From contig CM057347.1 of the NCBI GenBank assembly GCA_030015575.1, positions 509,953,176-510,017,175 of the forward strand: a DNA stretch of 64,000 nucleotides. Reading direction: 5' to 3'. Numbering within the stretch: the first letter of the stretch is position 1; every line of letters begins with the position of its first letter. Source of the DNA: Agapanthus africanus (Eukaryota > Streptophyta > Magnoliopsida > Asparagales > Amaryllidaceae). Shown in pieces: positions 23,010-34,739 of this stretch. The notes below the pieces were generated by a model, which was not told the origin of the DNA, did not search any database, and worked only from the letters and a program-made list of their open reading frames with translations. A program made the translations under genes and the position numbers.

Positions 23010-23325
23010 GGTCGCGTGTCCCCACGTGACCCCTAAACAGATCCCCCAAAAATGAGAAGGAAACAGCCCAGAGGCAATGCCTCACGTGCTCCCACGTGAC
23101 CTTCAAAATAAAGAGAATAAAAGCAAAGGCAATGTTGGCGTTGGGCGCTCTCACGTGCTACCGCGTGACCCTTTAATAAATGCTTTAATAATCAACGCAC
23201 AAATCTCCATCACGTGGCAACACGTGATGGTCAGAAAATTAAAAGTGTTTAGCACTTATTTGCAAAACAATGTAAAGGAGATCTGGCCCTAGCTTTGGGT
23301 ACCCTCACGTGTCCCCACGTGACCC
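23010..23325. repeat. CACGTG pair block downstream of the A2 TATA box
   Basis: Paired hexamers such as CTCACGTGCTCCCACGTGAC (23,081-23,100) and ATCACGTGGCAACACGTGAT (near 23,210-23,229). Same style as the upstream block. Confidence 0.75.
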
Positions 23326-23817
23326 CTTCCTCTCTATTGTTTAACACTAATTTGAGAATTTTATTTCCAGTGTTTAACACTGTTGTTCTCTAGTGTTTAA
23401 CACTATTTTTAGCCAAATTGGCTAATTTTCCAGAGGCAAAAGCCTCCCCTTCAACTGAATCTCAAAATTGAGTAAAATTCAGAGCTATAATATTTAATAC
23501 TCAGTCAAAGATAAAAATGTTATCAGAGCCCTCAAACTCTTGCTTAGCATTGCTAAGTGATGAGGCGCTGAACCCAAACAAATGTCTAATGGTCCAACAA
23601 ATGGCCATTGTTTCAAACTTAATTGGACTTAGCCCAAGTTGGCCATAAGTCCTCAATTCATACTTAACTGATCCAATGTGCTCATAATATAATTACTTGA
23701 TCTTAGTTCCAAATTGGACTACAGACCATTTAATCCACTTTGGTTCGAGGGTACATCTCTTCACTCCTCTGATATTTGTCGTTGTAATCCTTCAACGTCT
23801 TCAGAAAGATGACGGGT

Positions 23818-24375
23818 CCCAACAACCACACATTTCACGGACTATGATGTCCTTAACCTCGACCGTGATGTCTTTAAACTAACATTGGACTGTGGGGTCC
23901 TTAAACTCATGGACTATGATGTCCTTAACCTCGACCGTGATGTCTTTAAACTAACATTTGACTGTGAGGTCATTAAACTCACGGACTATGATGTCCTTAA
24001 TCTCGACCTTGATGTCTTTAAACTAACATTTGACTGTAAGGTCTTTAAACTCACGGACTATGATGTCCTTATCCTCGACCGTGATGTCTTTAAACTAACA
24101 TTGGACTGTGGGGTCCTTAAACTCATGGACTATGATGTCCTTAACCTCGACCGTGATGTCTTTAAACTAACATTGGACTGTGGGGTCCTTAAACTCATGG
24201 ACTATGATGTCCTTAACCTCGACCGTGATGTCTTTAAACTAACATTGGACTGTGGGGTCCCTTTAACCCACGGACTATGATGTCCTTAACCTCGGACTGT
24301 GGGGTCCCTTTAAACCCACGGACTATGATGTTCTTAACATTGGACCACCATGTCCTTAAACTGGCAATTGACTAC
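23818..24375 (+). repeat. 72-bp array of GGAC-N6-GTCC units (A2 5' LTR)
   Basis: GGACTATGATGTCC recurs near 23,839, 23,910, 23,983 and 24,055 and onward, alternating with GACCGTGATGTC and GGACTGTGGGGTCC dyads; about seven units, the last ones shortened. An uninterrupted 131-codon frame (23,885-24,280) with 24-residue periodicity runs through it. Confidence 0.85.
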
Positions 24376-24672
24376 AAAATCCCTAAACTAGAACAATAGA
24401 GCCCAAATGCTTTTTTGTTGGATCTAAATGATCCCGTTAAGTAGATCTTAGTCTAAAATTAAACTAACGTATCCTTAACAAATGGTTAAATTGACCTTAG
24501 TTTAAAATTAGACTAACGTGTCCTTAAGAAACTGTTAAGTTGATCTTAGTCTAAAATTAGACTAACGTATCCTTAACAAACGTTTAAGTTGATCTTAGTC
24601 TCAAATGAGACTAACGTATCCTTAAACCCAACCCCAAACCCAAATCTAAGAAAATATGGATTTGGACTAATC

Positions 24673-24725
24673 CACGCCTTACGGGCGACAAAATAAATTA
24701 GTCTCCGTATACAATCCACGGGCAA
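24673..24725 (-). repeat. Module copy in the A2 5' LTR
   Basis: On the minus strand GCCCGTGGATTGTATACGGA, GACTAATTTATTTTGTCGCC, then CGTAAGGC. Same module as in LTRs X, Y and A3 and in both A interiors. Confidence 0.7.
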
Positions 24726-24985
24726 CCAAAAACAAAATAAACACACACGACACGAAATGACCATCTAGAGAAGGAGAAAGTTGTTACCGTGACGCGGTAG
24801 CGTAATTAACTGCAGGGGCTTGCGCCTGCAGGGAAAAGCGTCCCCACAATCAAAAACCCCTCAACAAGGGGGAATCTGACGAAGTCTGCTATATCGGCCG
24901 CATCCGTTTAAACCTTCGATACACGGTGTCATAAATCAACTTGGCATCTTCGGAGAGGTGGACGGATAGCACCTAATAGCATCTG

Positions 24986-27065
24986 TGTAAGTCCGCGGCG
25001 GCGCCCCGGCCATCTAACAGATGCCGATATGCAGAACAAAACTTTTACGATTGGAGCTATCGCGTACTTTATCCCGGATCGTCCATTAAAGCTAAACTAA
25101 CAAATTGTAAAGAGGGTAGAATTGTTATACCGAATGATCCGAGTCCTTCGGTCTTCAACCATCATCCCACGCTATGTTGCAACTGATCCGAACTTGCTTG
25201 ATCTCCGTTCTCATCGTCCAGGTGGCACCACGTCGACGGATCTTTAAACGGGCTCCCGCCTCTGAACCGAGGCAACTCGCTCGTCAAGTTTGCTAAAAGA
25301 GACGACCAAGATGAAGTAGAGAATGAGTAGAATACTTTGTCTCGTTACGTCCAAGACTATGGACGAACGGTTAAAAGAAGTTGCCATTTGGAATCGGGTG
25401 AATGGAAATTGAACTAGGAAATTTCCATACACTAGTTATCATAATCTTTTCTCACAAAATGAAATCAAATGAACCACCACACCTCACAAAGAGGGCCGGC
25501 CACAATATAAAGAAGAGGGAGAGTGAGTGTAGGAGCAAGGAGGAGGGTGACCATATCCCTTCATGCTTATCACAAAGAATGAATCATCAAAAGACATTAA
25601 ATGGAACCAATAACATTAAACCTAGTCATCCTCCATCATTAATGAACCATTAATCACCCAAGTGAGTCACAAGCCTTGTCATCACTTCTAGAACCTTCTA
25701 GAAGCATGACTCACTCTGAAGACGAAAAGACAAATCCGTATTTAACTGAAGGGAAAAACATACGGCTGATAGAAAACTGGAAACTGGCAACTTCCAAAAA
25801 TCATCCCGAAACGAATTTCAGGATAACCCCGTACTGGTATAAACATACCTGCATTTGTATTACGACCGAATACAAATGCAACTGAGACAAAGATATTATA
25901 TCTACACAGTATAATACTGGGTTCCGGCTTAAACCAAAGCCTACCAGTATTATCTGCCCGAAAAACGACACGTGCGAAAACGCACGTGCATTTTTCGAAC
26001 CTTGCCATAAACCCATATGGCCTCTACAACGTTTCGCCCGAACTTGGGAAAGTGTCGGTGGGGGACTCTAATGACTCATCAACACACTGGCACTGGGTAT
26101 AACCACTAGCACGTCAGAGGTACTAACTGTACGTAACGTTTTGCCTATGTATTGATTGGAAGGGAAGGTGACGAGCGAACTCATCTATAAACCCTACTAG
26201 CCTGACAGTGACAATAACCGTACAGTCCGGAACATTCGTCTATGAGTATCGCATATACGGCCTAGGGGGCCAGTAAACGTCAGACCCCCAACAGCGATAT
26301 AAGTCGTGTCAGAGAGCAGCCCAGAACACCCTGAGATTCTGCTGGTATACCTACCAGTATATCTCGATTACCCTGGCCAGGGATTTCGTGTAGTGGCTCT
26401 CCTAAACACAGCGCGATCTCACCCCCAATACCGGGAGAGACGAATCCCCGAAGATCCGCTCACTTGCCTCCAATGTGGCTCGGGACTGTACCCAAAATAT
26501 ACCTGTTTGCACGACTCCTTTGACCCGTGGTAGGGTATAAATCAAAGCACAGTGGGAACTCACACGAGACAAATGACGACCTCAGGTCAATGAACTAACC
26601 TGTACACATGTCACCAGGGAACTGCTATCTGACGATATGTATAATACCAACTAGCATGTTCCCGGCGAGTCCTGTCCGGTGTACTCATAACCTAATGAGC
26701 ACCTGTATACATCTTAGGTGATCCAACTGACACCAGTGGCTTGTGAGACCGGCCACCGCCCCTCGTCGGGGTCTCGACTGTATACACTAGTCTACTCTGG
26801 AGTATCGATGCCCTGTCTCGAAACTCCCACGACTAGGGACACTTTAAGGATGTGCTTATAGACCCCAGCTCCCACATATATGATCGCCATCATACTGCTG
26901 GTAGTCAAACAAGAATCCTATGGGCTCTATCATGATGATAAAGACAAACCAGATAGCATACTATCATCTCGAGTAAGACTGTTTTATCGGTATAGGCCCT
27001 CCCTCAATCATTGCAATCACGTACCTGCGATCCAATAATTGACTTATAGGGCACTATATCCAACA
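24986..27065 (-). repeat. 3' LTR of copia C (left copy)
   Basis: 2,080 bp, about 99% identical by eye to 32,469-34,549. No coding content; short open frames here recur identically in the other LTR and are not credible genes. Confidence 0.93.
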
Positions 27066-27082
27066 ATCTCCCACTTGCACTT
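27066..27082 (-). other. Polypurine tract of C
   Basis: Minus-strand AAGTGCAAGTGGGAGAT immediately before the LTR start TGTTGG, the usual plant copia arrangement. Confidence 0.85.
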
Positions 27083-29474
27083 AAGGCTAATTATTGCGAT
27101 GTCGAGTACTCACAGCTCGTGTGATACCGAGCATCCAACTCCTCTACTAATCAGTTTCACAATACCTGTTTGCGAAACTAATGTGTTCGAGAAATAGCCT
27201 GAGTGAGTGGATCCGCCATGATGTTTCTTTCTATGTCTCTCTTAATCTCAAGTTCGCGGAGAAAACCATCTCCCGAATTGAGTAATACGTGTCTTAGAAT
27301 ATGTCTGGATATCTGATGGGACCTAGTTCATAAATGAACTCAAAATCCAAACTTCTTAAACTGTATCGATCACTGAAACTAATCAGTGTCCAGCACCATG
27401 CCTCCCACAGTATCCTCTTGGACCGCCTGTCCATAATACTGTCCCTCGTCTAAGGAAAACTGTAACTCTGACAATCACTCTGTCATCCAGGTCACCTTGG
27501 AAACCTGGAATGATAACCGTCTCCTGAAGGAGGCTGCCGTTATCAAATCCGTAGAACATCCACTTATGTTCTAAAAACTGCTTCCTAATGTTTCTTCAGG
27601 ATTGGATTAATATAAACTTGTCGCATCTAGTGCAATAACAACATCTGGTGTGGTACTTGACATCTCACGATTGACTCAATTGCCTAAGCAAGTGATCTGC
27701 CAATCATGCACATCCCTCTCCCCTTTAGTCTGTAAGACACCTTTAGAGAGGGTGACTCCATTACCTGTAGGTACACCACCATGCCAGGAGTCATTTATTC
27801 TAAAATACTATTAGAATACTGTCAAAGTACCCACATTGGGAAACTACCCAAATCTAGATCTAAAACCATTAGATCTAGTAACCAGAATGTCAAATATTAT
27901 ACCCATATCCTTTGTGGAGAAACAACTGTGTGACGAGCAAAATATAACCTGATCGTGGTATAGGAATTTTACTTCCCACTCTGTGTATGTCATCCAAATA
28001 CCAGGACATTACACCCTACTTCCTTCTTAACAGATCCATCCCCTATTCTGATGAAGTCAAACCCATGACTGTCAAAAATCAGATGATCTATTTCCACTAT
28101 TTCTGCTCAAGTCTATAAATAGACACTAGCTACTTGTCCACTATGCTTCCGCTGCTCCTACTGACTACAACAACCCTCTGGCAGAATAATATATACGTGT
28201 ACTTCTAAAACTAGTTTAGAACGACGCTATACATTTCCTCCTGCCGGGTCTCATAGTCTGGAACAACAGTTGTGTCAAGTCTGGGTAAACAAAAACTTCC
28301 CTGTCACCGTCCTTGAGGCTACCGGAGTACCTCTCGGGTGTCTGAGGTTACCCACCATATCTGCGGAGTGGCTATTGGAATGTCAAACCTGATTGAATAT
28401 ATAGGTCCTATTAAACTTTCCGTAATTGTTTGCGGTTCTGAAATCACTTCCAGTTCTACCATGCTCCCACTGCTGTTTTCTGAAAAAATCCATTTTAATA
28501 AAACTGTGGCGATTCAAGAACAATATCACTATTGATCTTCCGGATGGTAGAAAATCAACCCTCGTCAAAGCTAGGGTCAACCCACAAACTGTCATTACAG
28601 AAACGTGCCTTGAGTTTTCCAGTGTCTATTTTAAAGCATAAGCTGGACAACTCCCCTTTACCTTAACATCGTTAAGATATGAAGCAATCTATATCCAATA
28701 TAGAAACATAGGCACTTATTTTAATTTGGAACCAAATTCTAATCATGCAGCTGTCTTCAGTGCATATCATCTTAATGGAGAGAGGCTAATCAGTATTATT
28801 CAACTTAGGAATACATCCAATTATTAGTAACCTGAAAGAGAAACAAGTTTCTCAAAACCATTACTATCAACTGAATACTAATCACAAAAATCTACATCTT
28901 CGATTTCTTTGAAGAATCCCGATACTTGTGACACTTGGTTCTCTACTTTATTCCTATACCCACAACTTCTCAAAACTTAGACATTGTATTTCTACGAAAC
29001 ACTTGTCTAAAAACTAGAGAAGTTACAAGTAAACAGAATATAGTACGAGGACCAACCCCTTTGTCCTGACGGACACTGGACAACATACACAACTCTGTAT
29101 AAGTCCGCTGAGTTGAATAACTCATAACATGTACGTCGTTGGTTGAAAACTGTTCCCAGGCGATTTCCTCAAATATCACCAATTACAACGAATTCCGATA
29201 TAATGAGGATGATCACCTAATTCCCAATAACTCGCTCCCACTCAACATCTGTAAAACCATGCAGTTGTGAGAATCGTTCCTGGTAAATACATACCCTGGA
29301 GTAAGTATCCAATCGGGAAATCAGTTTTCTATTAACAATGCACAGTGAATATGAAACATAAATATGTTTTGTAGGGGTTTCCTGGTATTCCTAGTAATGC
29401 CTCTTCCATAATCCAAATCATGACTTTAACCGTATATTTCCCTGCCATCTTTCCATTTCCCTTTATTTGTCTTT

Positions 29475-30195
29475 ACTCGTTACCTTCTGTACACCATCAT
29501 TAGGCTAAGTTGTTTTCTTCCTTCCCTACCGTTCGGCACCAGCCTATGGTTTGGAAGAAGACTATCCAGTAAGCATAATAGGTGTACCCTCCTAATCCTA
29601 GGAGTACTCGTAACTTGAGAGAAGGTGATGATAAAAACAACGGAATAATACCATATTCTTATTTCTCCTGAACCAGAATCCATCCTCGAAAAAATGTTCT
29701 TCGAGTTCGTATATAACCATACGATGGATTTATCCAATGGAATTGGATGTTCGTAGTGATACGGGTTGTTCTGGAGAAATCAAAGGTGAAGTAGGAGTGG
29801 CGATGAAATACGTGATTTGGTCATGAATGTAAATAGTCGCAATTTACTTTGCCCTCTTTCTAATTCCTTTATCTTGTCTTTACATATTATCTTTTGCACA
29901 CCCTACTTAGGCTAATTGGTTTTCTTCATTCCCTACCATTCGGCACAAGCCTATGGTTTGGAAGAAGACTATCCAATAAGCGTAATAGGTGTACTTTCCT
30001 AAACCAAGGAGCCCTCGCAACCTGAGAGAAGGTGATAATAAAAGACAACAGAATAAACCAATTCTATTTCTCCTGAACCTAGATCCATCCTCAAAGAAGT
30101 CCCTTCGAGTTCGTATATAACCATACGATGGATCTATCCAATGGAAGTGGATGTCCGTAGTAATACGGGGTGTTCTGAGAAATACAAAGGGTAAA
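29475..30195. repeat. Direct repeat of about 290 bp inside C
   Basis: 29,475-29,790 and 29,885-30,195 share CCTATGGTTTGGAAGAAGAC, TCGAGTTCGTATATAACCAT and the following lines with moderate divergence, at an offset of about 410-420 bp. Confidence 0.8.
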
Positions 30196-30618
30196 AGAAA
30201 GAGCAGCAATGACTTATGCAACTATAGACAATCCAAAAGCCAGTAAGTTAAGAAGGTTCGGTCAACTTTGGTCACTGAGTTATAGTCTGGGGTCGGTCAA
30301 AAGTCGCTGCCAAAGAGAGAGAGAGAGAAGAAACACTCTGCGTGCACTCTAGCCTAAATCAGAATGGTTATCACTTTATCTAATTAGGAAACCTCCCACT
30401 GTAATCTCAAATTCTCCTCCAAACCTGAAAGAAGAATTAGTCGGGGTCACCCGAAGAGTAAACCAACTCATCAGTGAGAATCAGGATCCAACTATCATCG
30501 CATGATAACTTGATGGAAGCCACTCAAGTTAACACACTCCAGAAGGTATGCGCAAGTCTGGCAAGTTTCTTGTATGTTTGAAACTCCCGATGTAATTTTT
30601 ATCCCATGCTCTTATGAC

Positions 30619-30811
30619 CTTGACGTAGGCCAACAAATCAAAAGCAACATGTCAAGTTCTACCCGTCGTTGTCCTGATCAACTTAAGTCATCGTACAAGC
30701 CCTTGACGTAGGCCAACAAGGTGTACGTCTGACTTAAACTAATGCATCTATCTATGCAACAAATGAATACCCAGCAGCTACCAAACACTATGTCTTGACG
30801 TAGGCCAACAA
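30619..30811. repeat. Three copies of an 18-mer in C
   Basis: CTTGACGTAGGCCAACAA occurs unchanged at 30,619-30,636, 30,702-30,719 and 30,794-30,811, spaced 83 and 92 bp, with weaker similarity around it. Confidence 0.85.
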
Positions 30812-32454
30812 ACATAGCTTGAATACTACTGACCATCCATAAGAAACAACGGAGGATTACGGCTGGTTTTTGGCGAAAAACCTTTAACGTAATGAACCTG
30901 ATCTTGTTGAAGAAAACTGATAGCTTTATAAAAATATATAGTAGCGAAAAACTTTTGCTAAAGAAGTCACTCCCGGTGAAGGGATCTCGACTCTTTCCTC
31001 GTGGAATGAAGTGCAGGATATTCTAACTGAATACCGCTATGCAAAACAAAAGGAAACGTCTTTGTAATAATTTTAAAATTTGTTCCAACAACATCAAATA
31101 TAGGTTTGTTTTATCTTTGCATTAATAAGAATCAACACAGTCCCATCAATCAATCACACCAGAAAAGAACGAAAATAAAATGTACGTATATGCCATCCGC
31201 ATTCGTCACTGGGTCCCGTCATCACCCGTTAGGTTACTTAACTAACGACAGAGCGGGGACTGGACTAGCGCGGGTGTAAAACATATACAACATCTAATAG
31301 TATATATACTAATATACAGTAATCGCTCCAGGCGTGATAAATGCAACATTACAGATAAGTAATAAGTATCACAGAACAATACAGATAATCTGGGATCCCC
31401 GGGTTTCACAGAGCCACTGCTGAAACTCGACGTTCCCCTGGTCGTGTGGATAGCATGTGCAATGAAACCTGGACCCCTACGGGTGCGGCAAGTTACCCAC
31501 CAAAACCTGAAGCGAGGTAGTCCCCACAACATAGTGAATGGAATACCCGGCACTTCACGGAATCCGGTAAATTGAGCACCCCTCCTTGGGTCAACCTGTA
31601 CCCCCTACGAGTGCGGCGAATAGTCTGCCAATTCTAGAGTGAGGTCCCTTTGCCTCTCAATGCCATGAGATACGAACCCGTTGCCCTCCAGAACCCGGCT
31701 ATTCGTGCACCCCACCGCGGGATAAACCTAGTACAGAAATAAAAATAATACAATAGGTACATCGACCGCAACCTGGTCGTGCCCCAAAAGAATATTATAC
31801 AAACAGGCAGTGACGGCAGTCCACAAGTCGGACGCTCGCCCCGCAATATCAAATGCACAAATAAATTTAAACAACACTATCATTGCATCCTGCTATCCAC
31901 CACGACAAATCCGCAACATTACAGCACAACACAGAACATCAACGCGAATGTCACGTTCGCAAACCCGTCTAAAAGAACTATAGCAATCAGACGCGGTTTA
32001 CCGATCAAATGACATTCCCGGTCGGAGATATAATGAAAGTACTGAAAAACTAACAAGTTTAAAATTTCGATCGACTAAATTTCCCGAAGTGGGCCCCACA
32101 TACATCTGGTGTACAGTAATAAAATTTTGGCCCAAAAGACATATACCAAAAATCACCATTTCCCATGAGAAACCCACTGAAAAAATTTGGCGCACTGTTC
32201 CCACAAAAGAGCGGCGGATCAGCGGCCAAACCATGGTTTGGGCCGCGGATCCGCGGTCGTTTTGTGGGATCACGTGCCCAAATTTCACCAGTATTCTTCA
32301 AAAACCCTGCATGATTTTCTGAAATGCTCAAAATGAATTTTAGAACAGTTTAAAAATCGACAGAAACATCATGTACAGAAAATTGTGATTTCGGAAATTC
32401 CGTTCGATCGATCTTTTAAACGCGTTAGCACAAGTTAGTATAGCTTAATGGTGA

Positions 32455-32467
32455 GGCTCTGATACCA
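32455..32467 (-). other. Primer-binding site of C (tRNA-iMet)
   Basis: Minus-strand TGGTATCAGAGCC, one base inside the LTR at 32,469. Confidence 0.9.
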
Positions 32468-32468
32468 C

Positions 32469-34549
32469 TGTAAGTCCGCGGCGGCGCCCCGGCCATCTAA
32501 CAGATGCCGATATGCGGAACAAAACTTTTACGACTGGCGCTATCGCGTACTTTATCCCGGATCGTCCATTAAAGCTAAACTAACAAATTGTAAAGAGGGT
32601 AGAATTGTTATACCGAATGATCCGAGTCCTTCGGTCTTCAACCATCATCCCACGCTATGTTGCAACTGATCCGAACTTGCTTGATCTCCGTTCTCATCGT
32701 CCAGGTGGCACCACGTCGACGGATCTTTAAACGGGCTCCCGCCTCTGAACCGAGGCAACTCGCTCGTCAAGTTTGCTAAAAGAGACGACCAAGATGAAGT
32801 AGAGAATGAGTAGAATACTTTGTCTCGTTACGTCCAAGACTATAGACGAACGGTTAAAAGAAGTTGCCATTTGGAATCGGGTGAATGGAAATTGAACTAG
32901 GAAATTTCCATACACTAGTTATCATAATCTTTTCTCACAAAATGAAATCAAATGAACCACCACACCTCACAAAGAGGGCCGGCCACAATATAAAGAAGAG
33001 GGAGAGTGAGTGTAGGAGCAAGGAGGAGGGTGACCATATCCCTTCATGCTTATCACAAAGAATGAATCATCAAAAGACATTAAATGGAACCAATCACATT
33101 AAACCTAGTCATCCTCTATCATTAATGAACCATTAATGACCCAAGTGAGTCACAAGCCTTGTCATCACTTTTAGAACCTTCTAGAAGCATGACTCACTCT
33201 GAAGACGAAAAGACAAATCCGTATTTAACCGAAGGGAAAAAAATACGGCTGATAGAAAACTGGAAACTGGCAACTTCCAAAAATCATCCCGAAACGAATT
33301 TCAGGATAACCCCGTATTGGTATAAACATACCTGCATTTGTATTACGACCGAATACAAATGCAACTGAGACAAAGATATTATATCTACACAGTATAATAC
33401 TGGGTTCCGGCTTAAACCAAAGCCTACAAGTATTATCTGCCCGAAAAACGACACGTGCGAAAACGCACGTGCATTTTTCGAACCTTGCCATAAACCCATA
33501 TGGCCTCTACAACGTTTCGCCCGAACTTGGGAAAGTGTCGGTGGGGGACTCTAATGACTCATCAACACACTGGCACTGGGTATAACCACTAGCACGTCAG
33601 AGGTACTAACTGTACGTAACGTTTTGCCTATGTATTGATTGGAAGGGAAGGTGACGAGCGAACTCATCTATAAACCCTACTGAGCCTGACAGTGACAATA
33701 ACCGTACAGTCCGGAACATTCGTCTATGAGTATCGCATATACGGCCTAGGGGGCCAGTAAATGTCAGACTCCCAACAGCGATATAAGTCGTGTCAGAGAG
33801 CAGCCCAGAACACCCTGAGATTCTGCTGGTATACCTACCAGTATATCTCGATTACCCTGGCCAGGGATTTCGTGTAGTGGCTCTCCTAAACACAGCGCGA
33901 TCTCACCCCCAATACCGGGAGAGACGAATCCCCGAAGATCCGCTCACTTGCCTCCAATGTGGCTCGGGACTGTACCCAAAATATACCTGTTTGCACGACT
34001 CCTTTGACCCGTGGTAGGGTATAAATCAAAGCACAGTGGGAACTCACACGAGACAAATGACGACCTCAGGTCAATGAACTAACCTGTACACATGTCACCA
34101 GGGAACTGCTATCTGACGATATGTATAATACCAACTAGCATGTTCCCGGCGAGTCCTGTCCGGTGTACTCATAACCTAATAAGCACCTGTATACATCTTA
34201 GGTGATCCAACTGACACCAGTGGCTTGTGAGACCGGCCACCGCCCCTCTTCGGGGTCTCGACTGTATACACTAGTCTACTCTGGAGTATCGATGCCCTGT
34301 CTCGAAACTCCCACGACTAGGGACACTTTAAGGATGTGCTTATAGACCCCAGCTCCCACATATATGATCGCCATCATACTGCTGGTAGTCAAACAAGAAT
34401 CCTATGGGCTCTATCATGATGATAAAGACAAACCAGATAGCATACTATCATCTCGAGTAAGACTGTTTTATCGGTATATGTCCTCCCTCAATCATTGCAA
34501 TCACGTACCTGCGATCCAATAATTGACTTAGAGGGCACTATATCCAACA
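32469..34549 (-). repeat. 5' LTR of copia C (right copy)
   Basis: 2,081 bp, about 99% identical to the left copy with one single-base length difference. Followed by atctg at 34,550-34,554 and then the last 59 bp of A2's 5' LTR. Confidence 0.93.
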
Positions 34550-34618
34550 ATCTGCCCTCGGAATTCAGGCCCGGACGTCCCAACGTCCCGGTCGCGTCTT
34601 TCGGCGGAGAACAGATTC

Positions 34619-34637
34619 TGGCACGCCCGGTGGGACC
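34619..34637 (+). other. Primer-binding site of A2
   Basis: TGGCACGCCCGGTGGGACC, five bases after the LTR end GAGAACA (34,613). Fits a tRNA 3' end (CCA complement); tRNA species not assigned. Confidence 0.75.
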
Positions 34638-34739
34638 TTTTGCTCTTTTCACTCCACATTTCGTGTGTCGTGTTTTTCCGCGATGAAATAATCACGGTAT
34701 ATGTGTTTGTGGTTGCCCTTAGAGGAGTGGATACTGAAG

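Larger units (their letters stand above)
21171..24985 (+). repeat. 5' LTR of A2, main part
   Basis: Block order: start with two copies of an AAATGTGAACCGGTATTTTC unit (about 21,232 and 21,426); CACGTG block (21,570-22,000); short palindromes; TATA box (22,357); aattTaatt palindromes; a second CACGTG block; a block shared by all A LTRs (23,690-23,820); the 72-bp array (23,818-24,375); TAGTCTAAAATTAGACTA repeats (24,430-24,620); conserved end with a module copy. The last 59 bp lie beyond C at 34,555-34,613. Confidence 0.9.
27083..32454 (-). pseudogene. Interior of copia C with decayed pol
   Basis: About 5.4 kb. The clearest protein trace is near 27,190-27,250 on the minus strand, where MADPLTQAIS resembles the copia RNase H end (ADPLTKAL), close to the polypurine tract as expected. 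I could not identify reverse transcriptase, integrase or gag motifs by eye. Short open frames of 60-105 codons in all directions show no family motif. The region contains a 290-bp direct repeat and three copies of an 18-mer (separate entries). Decayed; it could only move with enzymes from another copia. Confidence 0.6.
24986..34549 (-). mobile_element. Element C: Ty1/copia LTR retrotransposon, structurally whole, coding lost
   Basis: Minus-strand element of 9,564 bp with LTRs at 24,986-27,065 and 32,469-34,549, starting TGTTGGATATAGTGCCC and ending CGCGGACTTACA. A perfect duplication atctg (24,981-24,985 and 34,550-34,554) flanks it. The tRNA-iMet primer-binding site and polypurine tract are in place. 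About 20 differences counted by eye between the LTRs (about 1%) point to insertion within roughly the last half million years at commonly used grass rates. The interior has no long open frame although the ends are fresh. It sits near the end of A2's 5' LTR. Confidence 0.93.

Noticed and set aside
25244-26533. Five short open frames repeated with near identity at 32,727-34,017
   Set aside because: They lie in the two LTRs of copia C; identity reflects the LTR pair, not gene conservation.
30290-30340. Possible host gene or small RNA near the GA-rich run
   Set aside because: Lies inside the decayed copia interior; only a short GAGAGA run, no structure or coding signal.
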